64,000 nucleotides of DNA from Carnegiea gigantea (Eukaryota > Streptophyta > Magnoliopsida > Caryophyllales > Cactaceae): NCBI GenBank assembly GCA_029747015.1, contig JAKOGI010000832.1, positions 62,001 through 126,000 on the forward strand, read 5' to 3'. This document shows positions 35,219 through 45,607 of the stretch, piece by piece (positions within the stretch are counted from its first letter, which is position 1; each line of letters begins with the position of its first letter). The translations under genes and the position numbers were made by a program. The notes below the pieces were generated by a model. The model was given only the letters and a program-made list of their open reading frames with translations. It was not told the DNA's origin and ran no database searches.

Positions 35219-35662
35219 TGTTTGCTAGAGGAGAGAGATTAGGGTTTAGAGGGTTTTGCTAAGGTTTGAAAGCAAGAACAGAGAGAGAGAGAGAGAGAGA
35301 GAGAGCAAGACGGGGAAAACAGACACACGCAAAGGGGGTTTTTAAACTCCCTACCCGTTATGAAGGGCCACCTAGGAAACACCTAGAATTTAAGCAGGCA
35401 GCATACATTAATGACAATCAAGGCATACCTGTTCGAGCCATCTGTTCTTGAACATGCTTCTCTCATTCCAAGGTCTGTCATGAATACTCTTTCTCCATCT
35501 CCCAAGGCAGCAGTCTTCATAAATAATCATAATAGCACACAAGACTACACATATTTATTAAGCATAGACCACTGTTTTGATAGCAATAATTGCAAATAAG
35601 TGGATAGAACAGGTATTATAGGGTGTTTTGTCAGCTTGATCTAACTCTGAGAACAGGTGTTC
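35219..35662 (-). other. Spacer between SIRE-1 pol and its 3' ORF
   Basis: Non-coding, including a GA microsatellite just upstream of the 3' ORF start. SIRE-2 has a comparable spacer without the long GA run, so the repeat grew in this copy or lineage. Confidence 0.6.
35281..35305 (+). repeat. (GA)n microsatellite
   Basis: About 12.5 perfect GA units, 63 bases upstream of the SIRE-1 3' ORF start (CT repeats in the sense direction). Confidence 0.95.
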
Positions 35663-38600
35663 TCAGGGTGTTTTCACCAACCCCAATTCCAGTTTGTTTC
35701 TCTCAAATTGGTCTCTAGCTAGTGCCTTAGTGAATATATCAGCAATTTGATTTTCCGTTGAGCAAAAATTCATAGAGATTAAACCCTTTTCAACATTATC
35801 TCTCAAGAAATGATGTCGAATGTCAATATGCTTTGTTCTTTTATGTTGACATAGATTTTTGGCAATATTAATTGCACTTGTGTTATCACAAAAAATAGGA
35901 ATGCGTCCAATGTCAACACAAAAGTCCTTAAGCTGTTGCCTTATCGACAACAGTTGAGCACAACATGAAGCTGCTACAACATATTCAGCTTCTGCTGTGG
36001 ACATGGCAACTGAATGTTGCTTCTTGGTAGCCCAAGATACCAAACAAGGTCCAAGAAAATGAGCCATACCTGAGGTACTCTTTCTATCAACTAGGAATCC
36101 AGCATAGTCAGCGTCAGCATATCCAACAAGATCAAAATTGCAACCTTTAGGATACCATAAAGCTAAATTGGGTGTATGTTTCAAATACCTTAGTATCCGT
36201 TTAACAGCCTTAAGATGAGTTTCCTTAGGGTTAGACTGAAAACGGGCACATAAACCAACACTAAAAACAATATCAGGTCTACTAGCGGTTAGGTATAAGA
36301 GTGACCCAATCATACCCCTATAGAGTTTCTCCTCAACTGAGGGACTCCCATCATCCATAACCAACTTGGTTGAAGGAGAAATAGGAGTGTCTATGGGTTT
36401 GGCTGACTCCATCCCAAAACGCTTAAGTAACTCCTTGATATACTTTTGCTGATGGATCATGGTGCCGTTTGGAGTTTGCTTGATTTGTAAGCCTAAGAAA
36501 AATTAAGCTCACCCATCATGCTCATCTCAAACTCACTCCTCATCATATTTGAAAATTCATTGCATAAATCATGATGAGTTGCACCAAATATAATGTCATC
36601 AACATATATTTGGACAATCAAAAAATGTTCCCCCTTAGATTTTAGAAACAAGGTATTGTCTACCTTGCCTCTTCTAAAATCATTTTCAAGTAAAAAACTT
36701 GACAACCGTTCATACCAAGCTCTTGGAGCTTGTTTTAAACCATAAAGTGCCTTGTCAAGTTTAAAAACATGATTTGGAAAATCACCATTTTCAAAACCAG
36801 GGGGTTGTTTGACATACACCTCTTCTTTAAGGTATCCGTTTAGGAATGCACTTTTAACATCCATTTGATATAGCTTGATTTCCATATGAGCTGCAAAGGC
36901 TATTAAGATTCGAATAGCCTCAATTCTAGCAACTGGTGCAAAGGTTTCTTCATAATCGATCCCTTCTTCTTGATTGTATCCTTGTACAACCAGCCGTGCC
37001 TTGTTCCTAGTGACTGTTCCTGACTCATCCAGTTTGGTTCGGAACACCCACTTGGTTCCAATGATTGTTCTCTCTGCAGGTTTAGGTACAAGGTGCCATA
37101 CTTTGTTTCTCTCAAATTGATGAAGCTCTTCTTGCATAGCCGTGATCCAATCTGAATCTGCAAGAGCTTCATTCACACTTTTTGGCTCAATGTTAGAAAG
37201 AAAAGCATAGAAAGCACAAAAATTCTTTAGCTTAGATCTAGTTTGCACTCCAGTATTAATATCTGACAAGATTTGATCAAGAGGGTGCGAACTATGGTGC
37301 TTCCATGGTCGTGGGTAAGAGGATCCACAGACCCATGCTCTACTCTAGTCGTAACATAATGCTTACGATCATCTCCCGAGCCTGTTTCTGCACATGTTTG
37401 TAAGTCTATTCCTGAAGAACACGGTTCGAACAGGGTTCAGCGGTGTTTTCCCCTGTTTGGTGTTCACCTTGCCTGCTGTTCTGAGGAACACCTTCAGGAG
37501 TTGTTTTCTCCATGGTGTTCTTACCTCGTTTATCTTGGAGTAACACTTCTTTTCGAACAAGACCTAATTCAAGTTCATCTTCCTGTGCATCATTCTCACT
37601 CAACACGTTAGATTCATTAAAAAGCACATGCACACTTTCCTCAACACACAAGGTTCTTTTGTTAAAGACTTTGTATGCCTTGCTGTGAGAAGAATAGCCA
37701 AGGAATATTGCCTCATCGCTCCTAGGGTCAAACTTTCCTAAGGCATCCTTCCCATTATTATGCACAAAACACCTACAACCAAATGTCCTTAGGTGCGTAA
37801 TATTGGGTTTTCTCCTTTGAAAAGTTCATAAGGAGTTTTATTCAACATGGGTCTGATCATGCATCTATTTATAATGTAACATGAGGTGTTCAATGCTTCT
37901 GCCCAAAAATACCTAGGAAAACCACTAGCAATAAGCATTGTTCTGGTCATGTCTTCCAGGGTGCGATTTTTGCGCTCAACCACCCCATTTTGTTGGGGTG
38001 TTCTTAGAGCTGAGAAGTTATGATCAACACCATGTTCATTACAATAGTTGATAAAACTTGTATTTTCAAACTCAGTTCCATGATCAGATCTCAAGCTAAT
38101 TAAAGAGTGTCCTACTCTCTTTTCAACCTTTTTGAGAAAGGCAATAAAATTCTCAAAGGTTTCATCTTTGGATGCCAAAAACAAGGTCCAAGTAAATCGA
38201 GAGTAATCATCCACTACAACAAGCACATACTTTTTCCCACCTCTACTGGTTACCCTCATGGGACCACACAAATCAATGTGTAATAATTCTAGAGGTCGAG
38301 TAGTGCTTACACATTTTTTCGATTTAAAAGAAGATCTGACTTGTTTGCCTTTTGCACAAGCTTCACATACCTTGTCATCATTAAATTTGATGGAAGGTAG
38401 TCCAACAACCAAATCTTTGGAAACAAGTTTGTTTAACAAAGATAGCCTTGCATGACCTAGTCTCTGGCGCCATAGCATTATATCATCATTTAATGCATTT
38501 AAACAAGTCAGATTATTTTGGGGAAGAGTGGAAATACAGACTTTATAAACATTTTGACATCGCTTCCCCCTCAACACAACATCTCCTGTGTCGTCATTCA

Positions 38601-38976
38601 CAACCAAGCAACGTGTTCGTGAGAACACCACTAGGTTGTTCTTGTCACACAGTTGGGACACACTTAGCAAATTGTGCTTTAAACCATCAACCAAGTGCAC
38701 ATTGTCAATTGAATGGGAGAGAGTTTTACCAATATTACCTATACCGACAATTGTCCCAGACTTGCCGTTTCCAAATGCTACACTCCCACCATTCAAAGCT
38801 GTAAGTGAGAGAAAATTTGATCTTTCTCCAGTCATGTGCCGCGAACACCCACTATCAACATACCACAGCTGCCTGTTTTCAAGGTTGTTTTCTGATCTGT
38901 TTGACAGGGTGTTTCTTACCCTGTTTGCTGGGTTGTTTGTGGGATTGTTCTCTCTCACTTCAGCCTGCAAAACAAA
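35663..38976 (-). pseudogene. SIRE-1 pol: protease, integrase, RT, RNase H (several frameshifts)
   Basis: Copia order on the minus strand. Protease [12 protein letters not shown] (about 38870). Integrase with the H-H-C-C segment around LGHARLSLLNK and CEACAKGK, and all three catalytic residues in LLHIDLCGP, SDHGTEFEN and VVERKNRTL. The frame then shifts by one base after YELFKGENP (about 37790). RT has [21 protein letters not shown] and YVDD (about 36590), with another one-base loss at ELNF (36500). RNase H has YADADYAGF, STAEAEY and a normal C-terminus [10 protein letters not shown]. The stop at 35663-35665 matches the end of the SIRE-2 frame. Another shift lies near 37420. Each break is an indel against SIRE-2, not an ancestral feature. 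Upstream, pol is in frame with gag across a UGA. Confidence 0.87.
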
Positions 38977-40709
38977 TCACGGGTTAGTTTTGGGAACCCA
39001 GATCCACTTGGGTCCCATTCCTTTAGATATGTAAAGCTCATCTTTTCTAATCTGGATTTGTTTCACATACCTTTCATTCTTTTCATTGGCATGTTTTCTT
39101 AAAGGACAAGAATATCGATAGTGACCAGTTTTACCACAATGAAAGCAACCAATGTTTTCAGGTAATCCCACACACTTTCTATGAATTGGGTAAACTGTTC
39201 GTTTAGGCTTATACCCAAGTCCCTTTTTGTTTCGACTGTGGTGAGTGTTTAACCAAGCAAGGGCCTGTGAAGATTTGTTCCAGCGTTTGTTTGTGCTAAG
39301 CTCGGTTTCCAGTTTTTCTTTATTAGCATGCAAACCCTTGTTCTCTTTGAGCAGGGACTCAACCATTCCTTCCACCTCAAAGAGTTTTTCCTCTATTCGA
39401 GAGTAATCTCCTTCTTTTATAAAGAGGTTTTCTTTGAGTATATTAACATTTTCATGTAAACCGAGTTTTTCATTTTTAAGAATTTCATTTTCAAGCTCTA
39501 GGTCACGAACTTCTCTTTTTAGATCAGCACATGTGTCTATCAAATTATATAGAAGTTCTTCTAAAGTGGCTTTGTTAAGACCATGTACCTTGTTCTTGAG
39601 ATCTGAGAAGCTGATTGTTGATTCATCATCTGAATCTGAATCACTTTGTGCCATAAGTGCTACGACTCCTTCTTCAGCTTCAGATTCTCCTTCATCCTCA
39701 GAGGAATCTCCCCAAGCAGCCAGCATAGCTTTCGAGAATCGCTTGCCCAAATTGTTTACAGGGTGTTTTCGACCCTGTTTTCGACGGTGTTCGGGCGTCT
39801 GATCTTCTCGAAGCAGAGGGAAATTCTTGACTAAGTGATCTAGTTTGCCGCACTTGAAACACCCTGTGAGCTGTTCTTTGGAGGTGTTTCTGGACTTGCT
39901 GAAGTCTTTTCTTTTGTTGTTTTCCTTGACCTTTTTGAAGAATTTCTTGAATTTTCTGGACATCAGGGCCATTTCTTCATCTTCAAGGTCAGAGTCAGTG
40001 TCCTCATGTGCTTTCAAGGCAAGCCCACGATCCTTCTTTTGCTCCTCTCTTTGCTGTGAGTTCTTTCGGAGTTCATAGGCCTGGAGATTACCAATCAACT
40101 CGTCGAGGGTGATCTTGTTCATGTCTTTAGCCTCTTGGATGGCTGTTACTTTGGCCTCCCCGTGCGAGGTAAAATTCTGAGGATTTTCCTCACCAACTCT
40201 TCAGTGGTGAATGATCTTCCCAGGGATTTTAACTCGTTCGTGATGTGGGTGAACCACGTATACATGTCCATCACAGTTTCATGATCATCCATATCAAACA
40301 ACTCATATTGTCGCATAAGTAGCTCAATTCTAGATTGTTTGACTTGACTCGTACCTTCATGAGCAACTTGTAGAGCATTCCAGATAGCTTGGGCTGATTC
40401 ACACTCAGAGATGCGAGTGTATTCATCGGGTCCTAGGCCAAAATATAGAAGCTTTTTGGCCTTGGCATTTTTCTCCATTTTCTTGTAGTCCTCGGCATCA
40501 AACTCTATGGATTCCTTGGGAACCTTCTTACCATCTTCAAGCACCTTGGTGGGAACAAGGGGCCCGTTCTTGATGAGCATCCATAATTCATAATCTTCTG
40601 CCTGAATATAGTTCTCCATCCTATTCTTCCACCAACTATAATGTTGGCCGTTGAAATAGGGTGGATGAGTAATGGATTGCCCTTCAAGAATTCCTTGTGG
40701 GGTACTCAT
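38977..40709 (-). pseudogene. SIRE-1 gag, one-base frameshift
   Basis: Starts MSTPQGILEGQ at 40709, with the UBN2-type core YSWWKNRMENYI, ELWMLIKNGP and a MRQYELFDM segment. A one-base loss near 40165 (against SIRE-2) splits it into 40709-40146 and 40122-38977. The second part has a basic KKFFKKVKENNKRK stretch, a first zinc knuckle CFKCGKLDHLVKNF with its last Cys changed to Phe, acidic repeats, a long coiled coil (about residues 195-275 of that piece), and an intact second knuckle CFHCGKTGHYRYSC. It ends at a UGA after WIWVPKTNP that is also present in SIRE-2. Two knuckles separated by a coiled coil is a notable layout. Confidence 0.85.
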
Positions 40710-40751
40710 CTTCAGAATCTCTCAAGGTGTTAACCTTTTGTAAGAGAACCC

Positions 40752-40763
40752 GCTCTGCTACCA
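40752..40763 (-). promoter_or_regulatory. SIRE-1 primer-binding site
   Basis: On the minus strand TGGTAGCAGAGC, two bases after the 5' LTR end. It has one mismatch to the initiator-Met core TGGTATCAGAGC. Confidence 0.75.
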
Positions 40764-40765
40764 CT

Positions 40766-42373
40766 TGTTGAGTTCGTGAGTATACAACCACAAGAGGGGG
40801 GGTGAATTGTGGTGTCTGATTTTCGCGTTGTAAATAACAAACACCCTCACAAAGGTTGTTCTCAAATGACAAACACCCTGATAGCTTGTTTGCACGAGGT
40901 GTTCTCAATTATTGCAGATGCGAAAATCACCAAGATAAATGCGGAAAATAAAGCACACACAATTTTTACGTGGAAAACACATCTAGCCCAACTGAGGTGT
41001 GAAAAACCACGACCTACCTCGTGTAGGATTTAACCACTTTCACTAACGGGCTTCACACGTTACAAATGTAACACACCTTGTTACAACTTGCAACCACGTA
41101 ACCTTCTTCCCAAAGACAGGTTACACCACGTCCAACCTTCGCAAGATTAGACACGTCCAAGTCCACACGACTAGGACACACTCACTCACTTTTCTGATTT
41201 AAGATCAGGGTTACAAACACCTTACAGGGGGTGCTTCTTACTAAGCAGATGTAAGGTACAATGAAGATCCTATTATGCCAATGGTTTGAAAACTCAAAAT
41301 CAAACACAGCTTGTCACGGTTTGCTTTTCAGAATGAAGCTCAAGAATCTTTGAGTGTAGACCGTGTTTTCTGATTTTTCCTGAATTTTTTAAAAAGCTGT
41401 GTTTAAGCAAATTCAACCTGAGTTTTCTATCTGCTCTTTTCTCGTGTGTTGTGTGTCTACTGGAAGAGAAAAAGCTGAGGTTTTTAAACACAAAAACCAA
41501 CGGTCATAAGCCACAGAATCAGTTAAGTATAGAAAACGATTTTCAATCAGGAAATGTTCTCCCACGGCTAGTGATAAAATTTTGCCAAAATATAAGGGAT
41601 TTGATATCTTAAAAGATAAGCCTTATCTTCCCATAACCGTGAGGTGGATTCAAAAAAGCAACCAGAAATTTTCAACTTTTGAAACTTTACCATATCCGAA
41701 AATATGGTCAAAGGAAATCTTTAAGTTTTGGCAAATCTCCCAAAACTTATTTTCGAAAATCTCCCATAATATTTTCAAGAAATATCCTTTCCAGAGAAAT
41801 AGCAGTTTTGAAATTCAAGGAAAGTAATCTGGAGATCTTAGCCAACTAAAATAAATTTTCAAAGATAACCGGGTGTGGCTACTGCAGTTCAGAAACACCC
41901 TAGGCACCCTGTTCGCAGGGTTGTTCGCAACTGGTGTTCTGAAGCACTTAGCACAAATACCGATTCAAGAGGTGTTTAAAATGATGTTTTCAATATTGGC
42001 ATATTAACAAGAGTCTAAATAAATAAAACCTATATACCCAAGACTTCTTGTTTTGAATGTCATCTTGTCCAAGATTTATGGTGCTGCTGTGAACACCAAG
42101 GCCACCTTGTTTGTTGGGGTTGTTCTTTCCATTGCTAGAGTTCAGGAACATGCCTTACAATCAACTGTCGAGATGGTGTTCTTGACTTAATATAGAATCA
42201 CCAAGTAAAACCTGTTTTGAAGACTTGTTCTCACATGTAGCAAACCAGTTAGTATAATAAAGAACACAAACACCAGTTAGGCCTGTTTGGAGACCGTGTT
42301 TGGAGCAACATTACTAGGACAAATTTTTACACTTGGATTTGTTATCATCAAAACTAAATATAATAACTCAACA
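40766..42373 (-). repeat. SIRE-1 5' LTR
   Basis: 1608 bp, the partner of 31499-33105. The TGTTGAGT and ACTCAACA ends are inverted repeats. Confidence 0.9.
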
Positions 42374-42378
42374 GCCTT
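42374..42378 (+). repeat. Target site duplication, right (SIRE-1)
   Basis: GCCTT, against GTCTT on the left. The chromovirus RT frame resumes here. Confidence 0.7.
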
Positions 42379-43740
42379 TAGGTATAATCCTAAGTTGATG
42401 GTACCCTGACCTCAAATCAATCTTAGATAAGACTCATGTTCCCTGCGGTTGATCGGTCATCTACTTGGGGCAATGGGTATTTGTTTTTTATGGTGATCTT
42501 GTTCCGCTCCCTGAAATCAATGCATAACCTGAAGGTTCCATTCTTTTTCTTTACAAATAGAACTGGGCATCCCATTGAGGAACATTTGGATGGCCTGATA
42601 AATACTTCTGTAATAGCTCGTCTAACTGAATCTTCAGTTTTGTAAGCTATGTTGGAGCTATACGACATGGGGCTTTGGAGATAGGTTGAGCATAAGGGAT
42701 TAATTCAATCTCATAATCAATTTCTCTTTATGGAGCAGTCCCGGTAATTCTTCAGGAAAACATCTATAAATTCGCAAACTATAGGGATATCTTCTGCTTT
42801 TTCTTCCTTAGGATGAATGTTAATACTATAACACCAATACACAACATATCCTTGACATAAGAGCTCACTTGTTTCCAGAACAGAATTTAAAGGACAAGAT
42901 TTTTTCCCCCCTTTTCTGTGACCATGAAACATATTTCTCTTCCTTGTTCATCTCTTGAAATAACTTTAGGGCCACCACAACCTATTTTGACCCCATAAGT
43001 ACACAACTAGCTCATTTCCAAAATAATATCAAAGTCTGATGAGTCAAATTGACTCAGTACTCTAGGGGAAACTATCCCACTAATCGTAATTGAAACAAAT
43101 TTATGAGAGGTAGAACACTCAACTCTAGAGTCGTTGGATAACGTGATTCCATAATTGGTTTCTACCTCCTTATTCTTAAGGTTCACTTGCATGGTAGATC
43201 GTGTGAATATAAATGAATGAGTGGTACCTGAATCAATCAATACACCAAATGGTTTCAAAATTAAAGGAGAGTTCAAGTAACTACTGTACTAGAGGCGGCA
43301 GTATCCTTCTTGCTCAACACCTGCAACCTTCCTACAGCTGCGGGCCTTGGAGGTGGGAGCCCTTGTCTACAGCCTTCAGTCTTCAAGGACAGGCAACATT
43401 GAGTTGCTCTGGCCACCACACCACATACATTTGTTAGTTCCACTTGGTAATCCGGAGCGGTGTAGTTAGTTCTTCCGTAATTTTGCTCCACTTGAAGTCA
43501 GGCCCTAAGGGTCTATTCTGAACAGTGTTTCACCAAATATCGATTTCACCAGTTAGATAAAATGTTCCAATGTTCACCTTTTTCTCCCCTGGAACCTCAA
43601 TTATAGAGAAAATTTTCTCCATTCCTGGAATCTATTTTTCAGGTTCCACTGGGTCATACTTTGCACTCTAGAGTTCTTTAGTCTGAATCAGCTGAAGGCA
43701 TTTTTCCAAGGGGCAATAACCCATCAAAATTTCTCACTGA
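42379..43740 (-). pseudogene. Chromovirus gag end, protease and RT start (decayed)
   Basis: On the minus strand, gag wording NIGTFYLTGEIDIW with GPDFKWSK (43700-43500) is followed by a shortened, shifted knuckle region and VGRLQVLSKKDTAASSTVVT (43332-43273), the join to protease in Del/Tekay elements. Protease has VLIDSGTTHSFIF (about 43240), with the DSG-type triad written DSG-T. Then EEKAEDIPIVCEFIDVF (about 42800) and the RT fingers [30 protein letters not shown] (42600-42500). The piece between gag core and knuckle is much shorter than normal, so a deletion is likely. RT is cut at 42379 by SIRE-1. Confidence 0.72.
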
Positions 43741-45093
43741 CATAATCCAAATGCATGGAAAAAAAATTTTGATTGTCACACTTAAACTTTATGCAAGTGG
43801 TCTTTCACAGGGAACTTAGATTGAATTAGCCAAAAGCCAAAAAGGTAGGCACATTGCGTTTCCTTAGCAATGGGTTTCACATGTTAGACAACAATCAACC
43901 CCTATACAAAGTGTAGTTAAGATCTACCTTCTGTTAAGGTGTGCTACAAAATGATCATTTATTGACATGGGTGTAACCCAATCATAATCCAGCTACTAGC
44001 AGCAATTGGAGTCTTAAAAATAGGAAAAGGTGACCAGAACTGAAGAAGATGTAATATGAGAGTGAATGATAATGCAACTGGATGGGGAGATGCCATGAAG
44101 ACAAAAAGACGAAGCCCCTGGTCAAAGTGAGGAATGTCCAACAGTTGATAATCTAACAAGGACAATGGTAGATGGTATATTACCAGAAGGTGTAGTGAAA
44201 TATTTTCTAGAGTAATGTCTACTTCATAAATGGAGGTGGAGTCAATGGACTACTTGTAAGAGTTTGGGCAATTTAAGCAAGTCTTGAATTGCAATGGATT
44301 GAAGCAAAATGTCTCTCTAATGTGTCCTTGGTTTCTCTTGTATGAAATTGTCGATAGTCAATGGTTTCAAACTTATGTACCATAGAACAAGCCTCTCCAA
44401 AATCCTATAATTCAGGGGATACTACATCAAGAACCCCCATATAGCTCACTTAGAAGAAATTCTTGGGTGACAGAAGAAAATATCTGAAATCAATGAAGCA
44501 TATTGAAGTAATTGCCACGAAATGACACCCATATGATAAGGAAATATAAGCTCAAAGTTGTAGGTACCTACTGACTCGGACAGTCTGTACCATCAGACTT
44601 TTAGGTTAAATTTCATTGATCAATGGTCTCCAAATATGCTGCAACATGGGTCATTGGAAAGCTTACTTTCTGTATTTTGACATAGACTAACCAAAACATC
44701 CCTATCTAATGGAATGCATAAGCTGCAAGTGAGCTAAACTCAGACCTTGTGCATTAGGATTCTGCCCAGTTTGCAGACTTTGATTTGTCTATTTGAATTA
44801 CCAAATGACCTCCAATTCACTTGAAATGTGTTTCATATGAAAGATATCTCATTAACCCTAAAATTGGGATGGAAAACCCTTGCATAAATCATATTGATCA
44901 TGGACAAAAGCTACTTCCAGGTCGGTCCTTGTGTATTGATCAAAACTGTCAAGTTGATAACTTGTGTATTCTGCCCATACTTGGTTTTCCTTATGCATTT
45001 AACCTCAAAATGAGTCAAGGGCCTTTAATAGGACACATCTGTAACAACCCCCAACCCTAGGGCTACAAGTGTTAGTGATTCTGAAATTTCTGG

Positions 45094-45251
45094 GGCGAAA
45101 CGGATAGAGTTTCGCCTGCAAACTGGCCATTTTTCAGGCTTAAAGCCTTGCATCACATCCCCTGCATTGAATAGAAGTATAAAAGGATATCAAATCAAGC
45201 TTAATGGTTACACACCGGAGATCACAACTCTACGGGCCACATGCCCGGAGT
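45094..45251 (-). promoter_or_regulatory. Leader hairpin series, chromovirus
   Basis: On the minus strand, HP1 (45251-45227) is ACTCCGGGC..GCCCG..GAGT, one pair longer than in the LARD because both sides changed. HP2 (about 45223-45199) is weaker. HP3 AGGCTTTAAGCCT (45148-45136) is identical to the LARD. HP4 (45116-45094) is a perfect 8-bp stem, GGCGAAAC with GTTTCGCC. Order and spacing match the LARD leaders. HP2 extends slightly left of HP1 and lies inside this interval. Confidence 0.5.
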
Positions 45252-45587
45252 GCTAGGGTTTACATCCCAAAAATAAACAATTCTAGCTAAAGGTCGACAT
45301 ACCATTCAAATGGGTGGCTCATATGGCCATACATTCTTAAATGCATTGGAACACCTTTAACTTATTGTTCAAAATCACCCTCGAATCTGATGCTTGAGAT
45401 CAAACTATATATATATTGTATGGATCCATCTGATAAAGAAGAATATACGAGTAGAATATGTAAGAGATAAGCAGACATTACTATTGTCATAAATCTCCAA
45501 AGATATTATAATAATCCCCCAATAATCAATTTTCTCGGTCTCCTAACTCCACTCTCCATACTCCTTATCCCATCAAGAAAATCTCAA

Positions 45588-45603
45588 CCTGGCTCTCATA
45601 CCA
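45588..45603 (-). promoter_or_regulatory. Primer-binding site of the chromovirus
   Basis: On the minus strand TGGTATGAGAGCCAGG, four bases after the LTR end. It is a 16-base initiator-Met PBS with a single mismatch. Confidence 0.8.
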
Positions 45604-45607
45604 AATC

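Larger units (their letters stand above)
31499..42373 (-). mobile_element. SIRE-1: SIRE/Maximus-type Ty1/copia element with an extra 3' ORF
   Basis: 10875 bp, inserted in the chromovirus RT. LTRs at 31499-33105 and 40766-42373 start TGTTGAGT and end ACTCAACA. Minus-strand order: PBS, gag, protease-integrase-RT-RNase H (the Ty1/copia order), an extra ORF, PPT. A long gag with a coiled coil, an ORF between pol and 3' LTR and initiator-Met priming fit the SIRE lineage. LTRs differ at about 22 positions by eye (about 1.4%). Gag, pol and the 3' ORF are each broken by small deletions. Confidence 0.87.
43741..45607 (-). other. Chromovirus 5' leader, partly of unclear origin
   Basis: The outer part (about 45050-45607) is related to the LARD leader and holds the PBS and hairpins. 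From about 43800 to 45040 I cannot recognise a family. An LTR-end-like string, TGTAACAACCCCCAACCC on the plus strand at 45042, suggests that another fragment or solo LTR piece may be included. Only short, unconvincing frames occur. Confidence 0.5.

Noticed and set aside
35281..35305. GA repeat as a regulatory GAGA element
   Set aside because: It is absent as a long run from SIRE-2 at the same place. A simple microsatellite expansion explains it.
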